DNA of 64,000 nucleotides from Trileptium ribeirensis (Eukaryota > Nematoda > Enoplea > Enoplida > Thoracostomopsidae), in assembly GCA_030248225.1 (NCBI GenBank), contig JASANE010020161.1, positions 16,518 to 80,517 of the forward strand, written 5' to 3'. Positions 55,826 through 64,000 of this stretch are shown in pieces. A program made the position numbers and the translations under genes. Position 1 is the stretch's first letter, and each line of letters begins with the position of its first letter. Under the pieces are notes generated by a model. The model had not been told where the DNA came from and did not search any database. It saw nothing but the letters and a program-made list of their open reading frames with translations.

Positions 55826-58787
55826 TGCGCCGTTCACAGAATAATGCATACAGCGACTGGAAAATTTGTGGTACAAACGATGCGTCGTCCGTACCTTGTT
55901 ACAAACGATCGATCGTCCGCATATCAGGTTATAGACGAGAAACCGTCTATAAATTTTGTTATAGACGATTCGTCGTCTATAACACATATTTCAAACGACG
56001 AACTGTTTGTAATATTTGCTATGGACGATCGGTTGTTTATAAAATTTGTTATAGACGAGCGGTCGTTTATAACAAATGTTATAAACGACCGATCGTCCGT
56101 AACAAACATTACAAGCGACGAGGTGTTTGTAATATTTGTTTATGGACGATCGATTGTTTGTAACAAAAGTTACGAAGGATCGATCGTCCATAACAAATCG
56201 TGCGGTCCACGTCTCTATTGTGTACGTTTCTTTTACATATCGAATACTCATAATTCATCACGTTGGTGATAAAACAAGGTAATGTTGTGTTATATCTGAG
56301 ATAATTCCTGACTGTAAATATTAGTGATTGGCAGGCTGAACACCATTATATATAAATATTTAAACTTTGCATCACGAGGTAAAATTTCAGCCTAACATAT
56401 CCTGGTGGATCACCAAAGCTTTCAAAATTCAAAAGTAAAATAAACGTTTCACATTATAATTGAGTAAATTTAGATTTCAAAAGTAACTCGTAAATCATTA
56501 CCTATGTTTTAGTTTCGTTAGGCACCATGATGTCTGTAATTTTACGCAGAAAATCAAGCGGCGTGTTATTACTGTAAATTGCTAACATAATAAACTCTTA
56601 TGCGGTGATAATCTTGTGCACAGTTTCTTATGTCTTGAATTCTGTCTCTGATTCAGGAAGCACGTGTGGCAGAGATATTCCTCCATTTAATTATATTGGC
56701 ACATTCTAATAGTAAATTTAGTGAAAACAGTGAAATGTTATGATAGTGGAATAGGATTTAAGATTAATCTTATATTTATGCTCGTGTAGATTTGTAATTT
56801 TGGATAAAATGACTAAAACAGAAGGTATTTTACAGTGCAGAAATTATGTTGTAGTTCATTCTATAAAAATAAAGGGGTAAAACTAACGTGTAACGCAGAA
56901 CAATAACAGATTATATACTCCGAGTTCTTTATGTAGCTTTTTAACTTAACATGTAGCAGTAATTTTGTAAAGCCTCTGACGTTTTGTGCCCAAAAACTGT
57001 GATTTTACAACAGCAAAATAACAGCCAATATTCGCAAGTGTACACAGGGTGCTATGTTTCTGCAAACAGTTTTAAGCTTTTGTGTAATCAGCTGATCATA
57101 ACCAAGAAATAGGTACTCCATTTCAAGTTTAATTTGTTGTACAAAATTGCTCTATAATTTTTCTTCACCCTCGCTTCATACGTTGTTTATGCATCTCTTC
57201 GACAATCATATCAAGTTACAGCTTATCTGTGTACCTTTTCCAGCACAAGAAGTATTCTTTGTTTATTGCTCTGGTATTCGTCATATACAACAACGTTGTG
57301 GCTGTGCACGTCGACAAACTAACAGTAGAAACCGACGTCAGTTTGAGGTCGGATATTTAGTGCTATTTGCTTTCTTCATAATAATTATTTGACCGCGCGG
57401 GTAGATATGTGGCTGCTAGTTACACAGAGTTTTATGTTACACATTGCAGAGTGCTATAAAGCGTTAATTGCTCTACAAAACGAACCTGATTGCACTGAAA
57501 TATATATCTGGAACCATTGACAAGATACATTGAAAAACTATCCATCTTGATCCGAGCGCCCCATTTTTAGGGGGGTCTGTATAAGGAATAAATAGAGATT
57601 TCAAGCTTTCTTTGCGCTATCGCGTTCAAGTTTTCGTTTGACCTATCGCGCGGGCTGATCGAATGTTGCAAATAATGTCAGTTATTTACCCCATACGAAA
57701 AAATCTACCAACTGACTGTGCAAAATTTCACATGAAAAGAATTTGTCTTTACCACTTAGAATTCAAATAGACAAATAACCAGCAGTTTGTCTGGGAACCA
57801 GCAAATGGTGCCTTCTGAATGTTGAATATGTCATTCAGAGAGTACACAGCTATATTAAGGATTGAAGTGCAAAATAGGCCACGGAATATCAGTCATGTTG
57901 CTTGAATAGTTGAGAAGATATACTAGATTATTGTGCTCACAATGTGCTTATACATAGAGGGTAAACTACTGTGTAAAATTACACCAAAAACAGCCATACG
58001 TTGCAGAGATACCATCTTTTTCGTGTGCTTTGGGCCCCATAGGAAAACCCTTGTTGACCCAACCGTGCAACGTAAATGGCGACAATAAGAGCTCACGATT
58101 TGTAACTATGTAGAGGCTGAATGGCTCTACAAAATGAGATCAAAACATCTATATAGCCCTAGTGGTTCTGGAGATATAACCATTTTTCAAATTTCATTCC
58201 ATTCATTTCAATATTTCATTTGTATTCAAATGGTTAATTTCTTTTCGAAGACTTACAAGTTTTACACTCGATAATAAATGTTATAAGCGACCGATCGTCT
58301 GTAACAAATAGTACAAACACCTCGTCGTTTATAATATTTGTTATGGACCGTGGATCGTTTATAACTTTTGTTACAAACAATCGATCGTCCTTAAACAAAT
58401 ATTACAAACACCTCGTCGCTTGTTATATTTTTACGGACGATCGGTCGTTTATAACATTTGTTATAAACGATCGATTGTCCGTACCAAATATTACAAACAA
58501 CGCATCGCTTGTAATATTTTTACGGACGATCGGTCGTTTATAACATTTGTTATAAACGACCGCTCGTCTATAACAAATGTTATAAACAACCGATCGTCCA
58601 TAGCAAATATTACAAACAGTTCGTCGTTTGTAATAGACGACGAATCGTCTATAACCAAATTTATAGACGGCTTGTCTTCTATAACCTGATATACGGACGT
58701 TCGATCGTTTGTAACAAGGTACGGACGACGCATCGTTTGTAACACAAATTTTCCAGTCGCTGTACGGCGCATTCTGTGAACGGCGCA
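55826..58787. mobile_element. foldback transposon with long modular inverted repeats
   Basis: TTA lies immediately outside both ends. The termini TGCGCCGTTCACAGAAT are perfect inverted repeats over 17 bp. Arms are about 380 bp (left, to 56,205) and 525 bp (right, from 58,262). They consist mainly of repeated palindromic modules such as CGACCGATCGTC / GACGATCGGTCG joined by TTATAACA-TTGTTATAA spacers. The right arm holds an extra module block. The ~2-kb centre is AT-rich and has no transposase that I can see; a GC-containing ORF at 57,147-57,392 is not recognised. Structure is that of Drosophila FB-like elements; the 3-bp TTA duplication suggests a PIF/Harbinger-type integrase acting in trans. 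Confidence 0.85.
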
Positions 58788-58790
58788 TTA

Positions 58791-59335
58791 TTTAATGTTT
58801 AATGTCTGCATGCACCTCGGATTGACACCCTACGGTGACTAGCTTTGCAGATCCAACACTGTTGCACAATCTATATGATGGTTTTAATGCAAAGCGTTTC
58901 AAGCAGGATTATTTGTATCGAAATTCTTGAGGTTCCATGCTTGGATAATTTTAGCTGCGCAGTGTTTTACGATGTTGTGTATCCGTACACATAAAACAGA
59001 TAAATATAAAACCTACATCGCAAAAGGGTTTAGCCAAATGTTGACTATTGAGTCGATCCTTTTCTAAGCCTAAGTTTGAGTCAGTACAGCTCAATTTGAG
59101 TCAAGTTTTGGCTGAATTTGGGTTACGTTTGGCTAAAATTGAGTCATGTTTTGACTCAACGATTGGTCCCTTTTGAATTTTACGGTTCAGATAAAGCTTG
59201 GTTAGAGGTTCAAGTTGACCAAAACTTTACTCAAATTGAGTCAGAGTTTTGTTCACTTTTAAGCAGTAAAAAGATCCCACTCATCCAAAAAATACGAGTA
59301 GACGTTTTTGCTGTATACAACACTGTCAGAGCTAA
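58791..59335. other. intronic stretch with TTTGAGTCA repeats
   Basis: TTTGAGTCA/TTGAGTCA-type motifs recur at about 59,067-59,245 (CAATTTGAGTCA, AAATTGAGTCA). Probably a small degenerate repeat; no gene. Confidence 0.45.
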
Positions 59336-60119
59336 TGCGGCGTTCACGTTATAATGTCCCCAACGTTTGGAACCTATGTACACCACACATTGTCAGGCAC
59401 ACTCTTGACAACAGGGTGCCTTAGACACCTCCATGTTTTTAATATTTTTTCAAAGGTAGCTAGTTACGCTTATTACAACTTCTCGACGGTGTCAGGCACA
59501 CCATGTCTTCTGACAGTTTTATTGACAGTTTCTGAATTATAGCAATGTTCATATGGGCTAGATACAAATATTGTAAATTTAGAAAAAACTGCACAGGACA
59601 GTTCAGTAATAAGCATACGTTATAAACGCCGCATGGAAGAATTTGTCCACGGTGGTCATGACCACACCATGGGCAGGATTCGGACGGACAACAACCAACC
59701 AAAAAATAACACACAAATATAACACTAGTCTTCACACCCAAAAACTATCAAAAGCAGACGCACCACAAGAACGCAAACCCAGCACAAAATCAAGAAGCGC
59801 ACAAAAACCCAACACCCAGCGAAAAAACAAAACACCAACTCCCGCGCACCACACCAAACACCAACCAACAACACCCCCCCCACCCGCACCTAAATAAGCC
59901 GCATTAGCTACAGACGGTGTCGTTACATTTAATTCGCACCGAGTTGGTAGCTAAGGGTATGTATGACACTGTAAAGTAAAAATGTAGTGCCTAGGGGTGT
60001 GTCGTACACTCTCGACAATTGATTTACAGTATGTGTGTCATCCTGAGTGTCTGTAAGGGTCGCGACTACAGTAGGACAAAAGTTCTAAACAGCGGGGACA
60101 TTATAACGTGAACGCCGCA
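59336..60119. mobile_element. TWA-type MITE, copy C, with internal insert
   Basis: Left TGCGGCGTTCACGTTATAAT, right its exact complement, TAA on both sides: the cleanest copy. At 784 bp it is longer than the others because it holds a fragment of the variant family (ACGTTATAAACGCCGCATGG at 59,608) and a T-depleted island (59,690-59,893). Confidence 0.85.
59690..59893. other. T-depleted A/C-rich island 2
   Basis: From about 59,755 onward there are only a few T in ~135 bases, and C-runs such as CACCCCCCCCACC. Composition matches island 1. The 84-codon ORF across it reflects the lack of T (so of stops), not coding. Confidence 0.6.
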
Positions 60120-60468
60120 TAATGAGAAATGAGAAGCGCGAAGAGATGTAGCATTTTAGAGAATAACAATTAGCTTTCCAATCAAAATGTTTAGAATGAT
60201 TCTATTATAGTGTTTATAATTATGCTAGTTGTTTTGAAAATGCGACTTTGGATTTATAATAGATAATCTTGCTTCTCGCGATCGACCTCATGTAGTATCA
60301 GAAAAAATATTTTATTAGCAAATGCCAAGGAACTACCTAAAATCGAGCCAGATTTCATGTGAAACAATATGAGCCTTATTTGACTCTTCGTTTTTGCAGC
60401 GTAGGATTCACGGTTTATATATAATACCCTTGTTAATTAAAATACCATGTAAGTTATACTAAATTTAG

Positions 60469-60634
60469 GCTACAAGTGTACAAATTTTTGTCTTCTGCAA
60501 TTTTCTTGGCGTTTGTCTTCGAGAGTTGCTACATCAAAGAAGGAAAGCCTCATCACCATATAGCTGATCCTGCTCCTAAACGTTTAAATTTAATCTACTT
60601 CTTCCGCGAACTGAACTATTCAGTGAAGTATATG
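60469..60634 (+). CDS. candidate exon, hydrophobic then His/Pro stretch
   Basis: ATACTAAATTTAG is followed by 55 open codons (phase 2 in, phase 0 out at ATG|GTATGC): FLSSAIFLAFVFE, then GKPHHHIADPAPKRL. It reads like protein, but its phase does not join to the exon ending at 53,067, so a partner is missing. The frame also runs on to a TAA at 60,679. Confidence 0.25.
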
Positions 60635-60689
60635 GTATGCTCCATACCGTCAGTTGCTCAAACTATGATGCCCTGCTACTAAAATGCAT

Positions 60690-61220
60690 CAGTTATGGCT
60701 ATAACGGACACCGTCAGGTTTTGCTGTACCGTACTCATTAGCCCGTTACCATCTATGAAATACAGTCGTCGCTATAATAACGCAATCGTACATCATAACG
60801 CGTACTGCAAATTGGCACAGGATCCTGGTTCTCGATCTACTGTTTTATTTTTGCTGGCTTTATGACAAATTATTATTTTCCAATAGGTTTACGACAAGCA
60901 ATGTATGTCATTCGCAGAATGGCTAAACTAACTTCTGTGGCCAGCTTTTTTAGAGGTCTTAGCCCGGATACATCCGCAGCTGAGAGCGTAAATGTTGGAT
61001 TCGCTATAGATCTCGAACACTTCAAAACAGTTGTGATGCTTTTTTATAAAAACAGTAGAGTTGCTACAAACTTTAAAAAAACTTTTACATATAGAAACTA
61101 TCTCCATGACTAGTTTGTAACAGCAACACTTTTGTGAGCCTGGCTCTCTATGCGATCAGATCGCGATTACAGTGCAACAAACGCACTAAACAGTGGAGAC
61201 ATTACAACGAGAACGCCGCA
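60690..61220. mobile_element. decayed TWA-type MITE, left end lost
   Basis: The right terminus GACATTACAACGAGAACGCCGCA and the preceding TCGCGATTACAGTGCAAC... correspond to the last 60 bp of copy C. GACACCGTCAGG near 60,709 matches the interior. A candidate exon at 60,887-60,987 falls inside and is therefore doubtful. Confidence 0.5.
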
Positions 61221-61296
61221 CAGCCCTGCACAGAATTTGATGGAATTTGGTATGCAGCTGATACCACAATGTCTAGTGTAATGCAATCTGCTATTA

Positions 61297-61749
61297 TGTG
61301 GCGTTCATGTTATAATGTCCCACCTGTTTGGAATTTTTGTCCCACTGTGACCGAATCGTATATGCAGTAAAGGTCACACCCATACCATAAAATCAATTCC
61401 TGAAGGTATACAGCGTACTCCTAGCTACTACATTTATATTTATGGTATCTCACATATCATTTTAGCTACCATGTTTTTAGCTAAGAGTAACGGACACCGT
61501 TTAGTTGTGTTATTAATTTTTGAAAATATAGGATATTTATATCTAGTTAAGTTGGTACGCCGCACTACCTCATTAACCTACAAAGAAGACACTGTGTCTT
61601 TGACACTGTTGGGAAATGGAAACACCCCTAGCTAACTACATTTGAACATTTTTATAAAAATAATATGGGAGTGGCTAAGACATCCTGTTGTAGAGGATGG
61701 GCGGTACATAGGTTCTAAACGTTGGTAACATTATAACGTGAACACCGCA
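61297..61749. mobile_element. TWA-type MITE, copy D
   Basis: Left TGTGGCGTTCATGTTATAAT and right, in complement, TGCGGTGTTCACGTTATAAT; TTA and TGA flank it (one mismatch). 453 bp, non-coding. Confidence 0.75.
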
Positions 61750-61952
61750 TGAATATTGAATTACATGTGGGTTGGTTGTTTTGCCTGGCGATTCGACTAT
61801 AACTTTGGAGGCATAAATAAATTAATCCCTGTTCGAACTCGCATTAGCGAATTACTGAAAATATTTTTGTTAACATTTTATTGGATAATCCGTGTTAAGC
61901 AACTATATACATGTACCATCCAATAGATATCTTATAAGTAAATTCTTAATTT

Positions 61953-61969
61953 GGGGGGGGGGGGGAGGG
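61953..61969 (+). repeat. poly-G run
   Basis: A run of about 13 G followed by AGGG, in otherwise AT-rich DNA. Confidence 0.9.
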
Positions 61970-62035
61970 TTGGTGGGCAATGGATAAATAAGGAAACAGA
62001 AGATAGTTACTATTTTGTTTGTTTTGTGTATTCAG

Positions 62036-62356
62036 GGACATCTGCAGTCGGTACCACTGTCTAGCTACAAGCCGCTTAGCATCGCAAAACGTCGTCGCAG
62101 CTCGGAGCATCAATCTTTCTTACATCGGGAAACAAACCATGAAAATAGAACATTACCGACTTCGGGTGCCATTTCTGGATCTAAGCGCAATAATTCTAGA
62201 TCCGTATTCATTGCCAGCTTAAGTGATGACAATCGGAAATCACCCGATGTTTATAATGCAGATAGCGATATATTATTCAACACCAGTTTGCCGACAATGT
62301 GCCAAAACTATCGTTCAACGACGGCAGAGAGCTTGGTCACAGTGGTACGGTTCTAG
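62036..62356 (+). CDS. probable last exon of the membrane-protein gene (Ser-rich tail)
   Basis: Acceptor TTGTGTATTCAG, then 106 codons and TAG in phase 0, matching the donor phase at 53,067. Encodes a basic, Ser-rich, low-hydrophobicity segment (AKRRRSSEHQS, SGSKRNNSRS, SDDNRKSPD), typical of a cytoplasmic tail with basophilic phosphorylation motifs. The joined protein would be about 265 residues. A donor-like GTACGG at 62,344 leaves another exon possible. The 9-kb intron could hide additional small exons. Confidence 0.45.
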   Translation, partial: GHLQSVPLSSYKPLSIAKRRRSSEHQSFLHRETNHENRTLPTSGAISGSKRNNSRSVFIASLSDDNRKSPDVYNADSDILFNTSLPTMCQNYRSTTAESLVTVVRF

Positions 62357-62693
62357 TAATGTTCAGAAGATGGCTTGAAATCTGTCAATGCGACGTCTAT
62401 GTAGGTTACAATTTTACGTATTGCCAGTAACCGGCCTGAATGTTGGGCACCGGCCTGAAAAGGCTAGTTACACAACAGCTACCGGCTGTCAGTAGTTACC
62501 TGAGTGCAAATTAGAATTTCATGTGTTGTGTCACTAGTACTAGACACAAATTGAATTGATTTTGCTATGTAACATAAATAGGTAAATTATAAATTTCATT
62601 AAAAAGTTTTTTTTTGCGAATAGTAACTTTCCCTCAATTCACGAGCGATTTTATCATAGCTTTGTAGTTTGGAATAACTTGACATTTGCGTTA

Positions 62694-62990
62694 CGCGGCG
62701 TTTACGTCCTAAGTCGCCCGGCATGTGGAAGGTTTGTCTACCTTTGGTCTCTCTACCACCATCCAAAATACGGTCTCGTATACACCTAGTGTTTTCGACA
62801 ACTGTTTTCGCATAGCGTACATAGCTAGTGGCTTCGTAATAGTTACATAGTGTAGGCCACACCATGTTATTTTTTCGATGGTGTATGGTGTTAGTGACAC
62901 CATTTTATTTTTGCAATTGTTGTTTTACCACCACCCGTATTTATAATGGTGTTTTGGACGCCGTCATGTTTCGTTTAGCATTTTAAGGCT
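62694..62990. mobile_element. truncated variant TWA-type MITE
   Basis: CGCGGCGTTTACGTCCTAAG begins after TTA and is followed by GCATGTGGAAGGTTTGTC and repeated ACACCAT/ATGGTGT motifs, as in copy B at 54,463. No right terminus is found. Minus-strand ORFs here are incidental. Confidence 0.5.
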
Positions 62991-63100
62991 TTTTGTAAAT
63001 ACCAACTTTTAGGTATAAAAGCAGATATTTCTAAAAATATAGCGATCGTGCATTTTGGGTGCCGAACATTAGGAACTATCTATATGCGTTGTCAATTCGT

Positions 63101-63345
63101 GCAGAGATAGCACAGTCGGTAGAGCGTCTGCCTACTGATCTGAGGTCGCGTGATTGAATACTAGCCCAGTGCAACTTTTCAGTCGGATTTTTCCACACGC
63201 CTTTGTCTTCAATGTCCCATACCCAAAATGAAAAATTTTGTACCTAAAGTTGAGGTCATACTCGGAAGAGATTCAGATACTAATACCGCCTTGTTGAAGA
63301 CCAAGATAAAATCCAGTGCCCCACCCCAAGTGCCTACTTAATTGT
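63101..63345 (+). mobile_element. tRNA-derived SINE-like relic
   Basis: TAGCACAGTCGGTAGAGCG is a near-canonical internal promoter A box. GTGATTGAATACT, about 35 bases on, is a poor B box. The anticodon arm (TCTGCCTACTGATCTGA) has mismatches and the acceptor stem does not pair, so this is not a working tRNA. A non-tRNA body follows (TCCACACGCCTTTGTCTTC...). Its 3' limit is unclear. Confidence 0.5.
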
Positions 63346-63719
63346 ATGTCGTCTATTTATGTGGGTTATGTAATGAAATAAATTACATTGAATATTCTCA
63401 TCCGAGAAAATTTGTAATTATTTAATCGAGCGAAAAAGTACCTGCAGGAAACCAAAGCATGAATTATGGGAAGGCATTTACCTGGGGTATGCAGTGGGCG
63501 GAACCTGAGAAGGTTAAAATGCTCGCGGAGCCCTTTCTGCCTTTTTTGAAGAAGCCAGCTTTACACCATACGCATCATTTTTGAATAGTTGTTGTTTTCC
63601 TACTGACATCTCCATCTTTCAGTAGATGATACTGTTTAGTTTACTAGGGGTCTTATGAATAGGCGGAATAAAAGCAATCAATAAGTTGGTCATGATCTTT
63701 GATTGGTTCGATTATGATG

Positions 63720-63947
63720 TCAGCTTAAAATATATAAGATGCTGGTGCGATGACATACGCGAAGCCAAAATTCACATGGGATCCATGAGGATGAGGAATC
63801 GCTGAAATATTGTAAAAGCCAGCAAATCTTGGGGCCACCTTTAACCCGCTCGGTAGAGATGTTAGTTACATCTGGTTTTTTAAAGTATCGTCTAGATGTT
63901 GAAACCGTAGCGGCATGACCTTTAAAATCACGAAATTTACATGCCAA
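63720..63947 (-). CDS. possible exon or relic ORF
   Basis: 75 minus-strand codons ending TAA, protein-like in composition (FKGHAATVSTSRRYFKK, CEFWLRVCHRT). No splice partner or family. The window ends close by, so context is missing. Confidence 0.2.
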   Translation of the reverse strand: MACKFRDFKGHAATVSTSRRYFKKPDVTNISTERVKGGPKICWLLQYFSDSSSSWIPCEFWLRVCHRTSILYILS

Positions 63948-64000
63948 ACCAGTGCTCTATTTTCTATAGATGTGTTGCTAAGAGTAATATACTGTTTATA

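Noticed and set aside
55825..56269. Overlapping ORFs of 86-141 codons rich in DRSSITN repeats
   Set aside because: Produced by the palindromic modules of the foldback arm, open in several frames on both strands; likewise at 58,343-58,788.
57147..57392. 81-codon ORF with a good acceptor (ACCTTTTCCAG) and Cys/Arg-rich peptide, which could have been an exon of the membrane-protein gene
   Set aside because: It lies in the centre of the foldback element and its phase does not fit the exon ending at 53,067.
59643..59897. 84-codon Thr/Pro/Lys-rich ORF resembling a mucin or linker
   Set aside because: Open only because the strand lacks T and so stop codons; it sits in a MITE.
60887..60987. Open block between AATAG and GTAAAT, protein-like (LRQAMYVIRRMAK)
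   Set aside because: It falls inside a decayed MITE copy and needs a phase-1 partner not found; kept only as a remote possibility.
63101..63176. tRNA gene with anticodon ACT
   Set aside because: Acceptor stem does not pair, the anticodon arm has mismatches and the B box is degraded; scored as SINE-like instead.

Overview
The window looks like AT-rich nuclear DNA from an invertebrate-type metazoan. Protein-coding sequence is sparse and split into small exons by GT-AG introns of about 1.5 to 9 kb. Intervening DNA is full of decayed mobile elements of animal type: a LINE with apurinic endonuclease and reverse transcriptase, several hAT elements with 8-bp target-site duplications (TSDs), a 3-bp-TSD MITE family, a foldback element and a tRNA-derived SINE-like piece. 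I cannot name the species. No prokaryotic operon, rRNA, CRISPR array or intact virus is visible. Nearly all long single-frame ORFs are chance or transposon-derived; the real exons were found by joining short open blocks with compatible splice phases.

Best-supported gene: a divergent SKP1-like gene on the + strand, six exons at 16,190-16,304, 17,829-17,980, 20,102-20,158, 28,108-28,206, 34,265-34,405 and 38,347-38,397 (stop). All junction phases agree and the joined product follows SKP1 from the BTB/POZ fold to the C-terminal F-box-binding helices. The start exon is uncertain: a 14-nt microexon at 12,873, or two upstream exons at 8,720 and 9,035.

Second gene: a + strand single-pass membrane protein starting at 52,591, with a glycosylatable outer part, a membrane helix and a splice donor at 53,068. 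It probably joins a basic/Ser-rich tail exon at 62,036-62,356. Weaker exon candidates lie at 44.0-45.4 kb, 40.4-41.9 kb, 26.4-27.3 kb, 60.5 kb (+), and at 10.5-11.0 and 53.3-53.6 kb (-).

Layout. 1-7 kb: no gene, some repeats. 7.4-8.3 kb: hAT relic. 8.7-9.2 kb: possible exons. 11.5-12.6 kb: LINE 3'-end-like repeats and microsatellite. 16-38.5 kb: SKP1-like gene, whose introns hold a GC-rich foldback (21.9 kb), MITEs, two hATs (27.5 and 32.8 kb), a 317-bp tandem duplication and a ~160-bp degenerate tandem array. 39-42 kb: unresolved ORF fragments. 42.4-43.7 kb: hAT nested in an older GC-rich repeat. 46-48.5 kb: two truncated LINE copies (-). 50-52.4 kb: GC-rich repeat copies, a LINE 3'-end relic and a T-depleted island. 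52.5-62.4 kb: membrane-protein gene, its intron packed with TWA-type MITEs and a 3-kb foldback element built from short palindromes. 63.1 kb: SINE-like tRNA relic.
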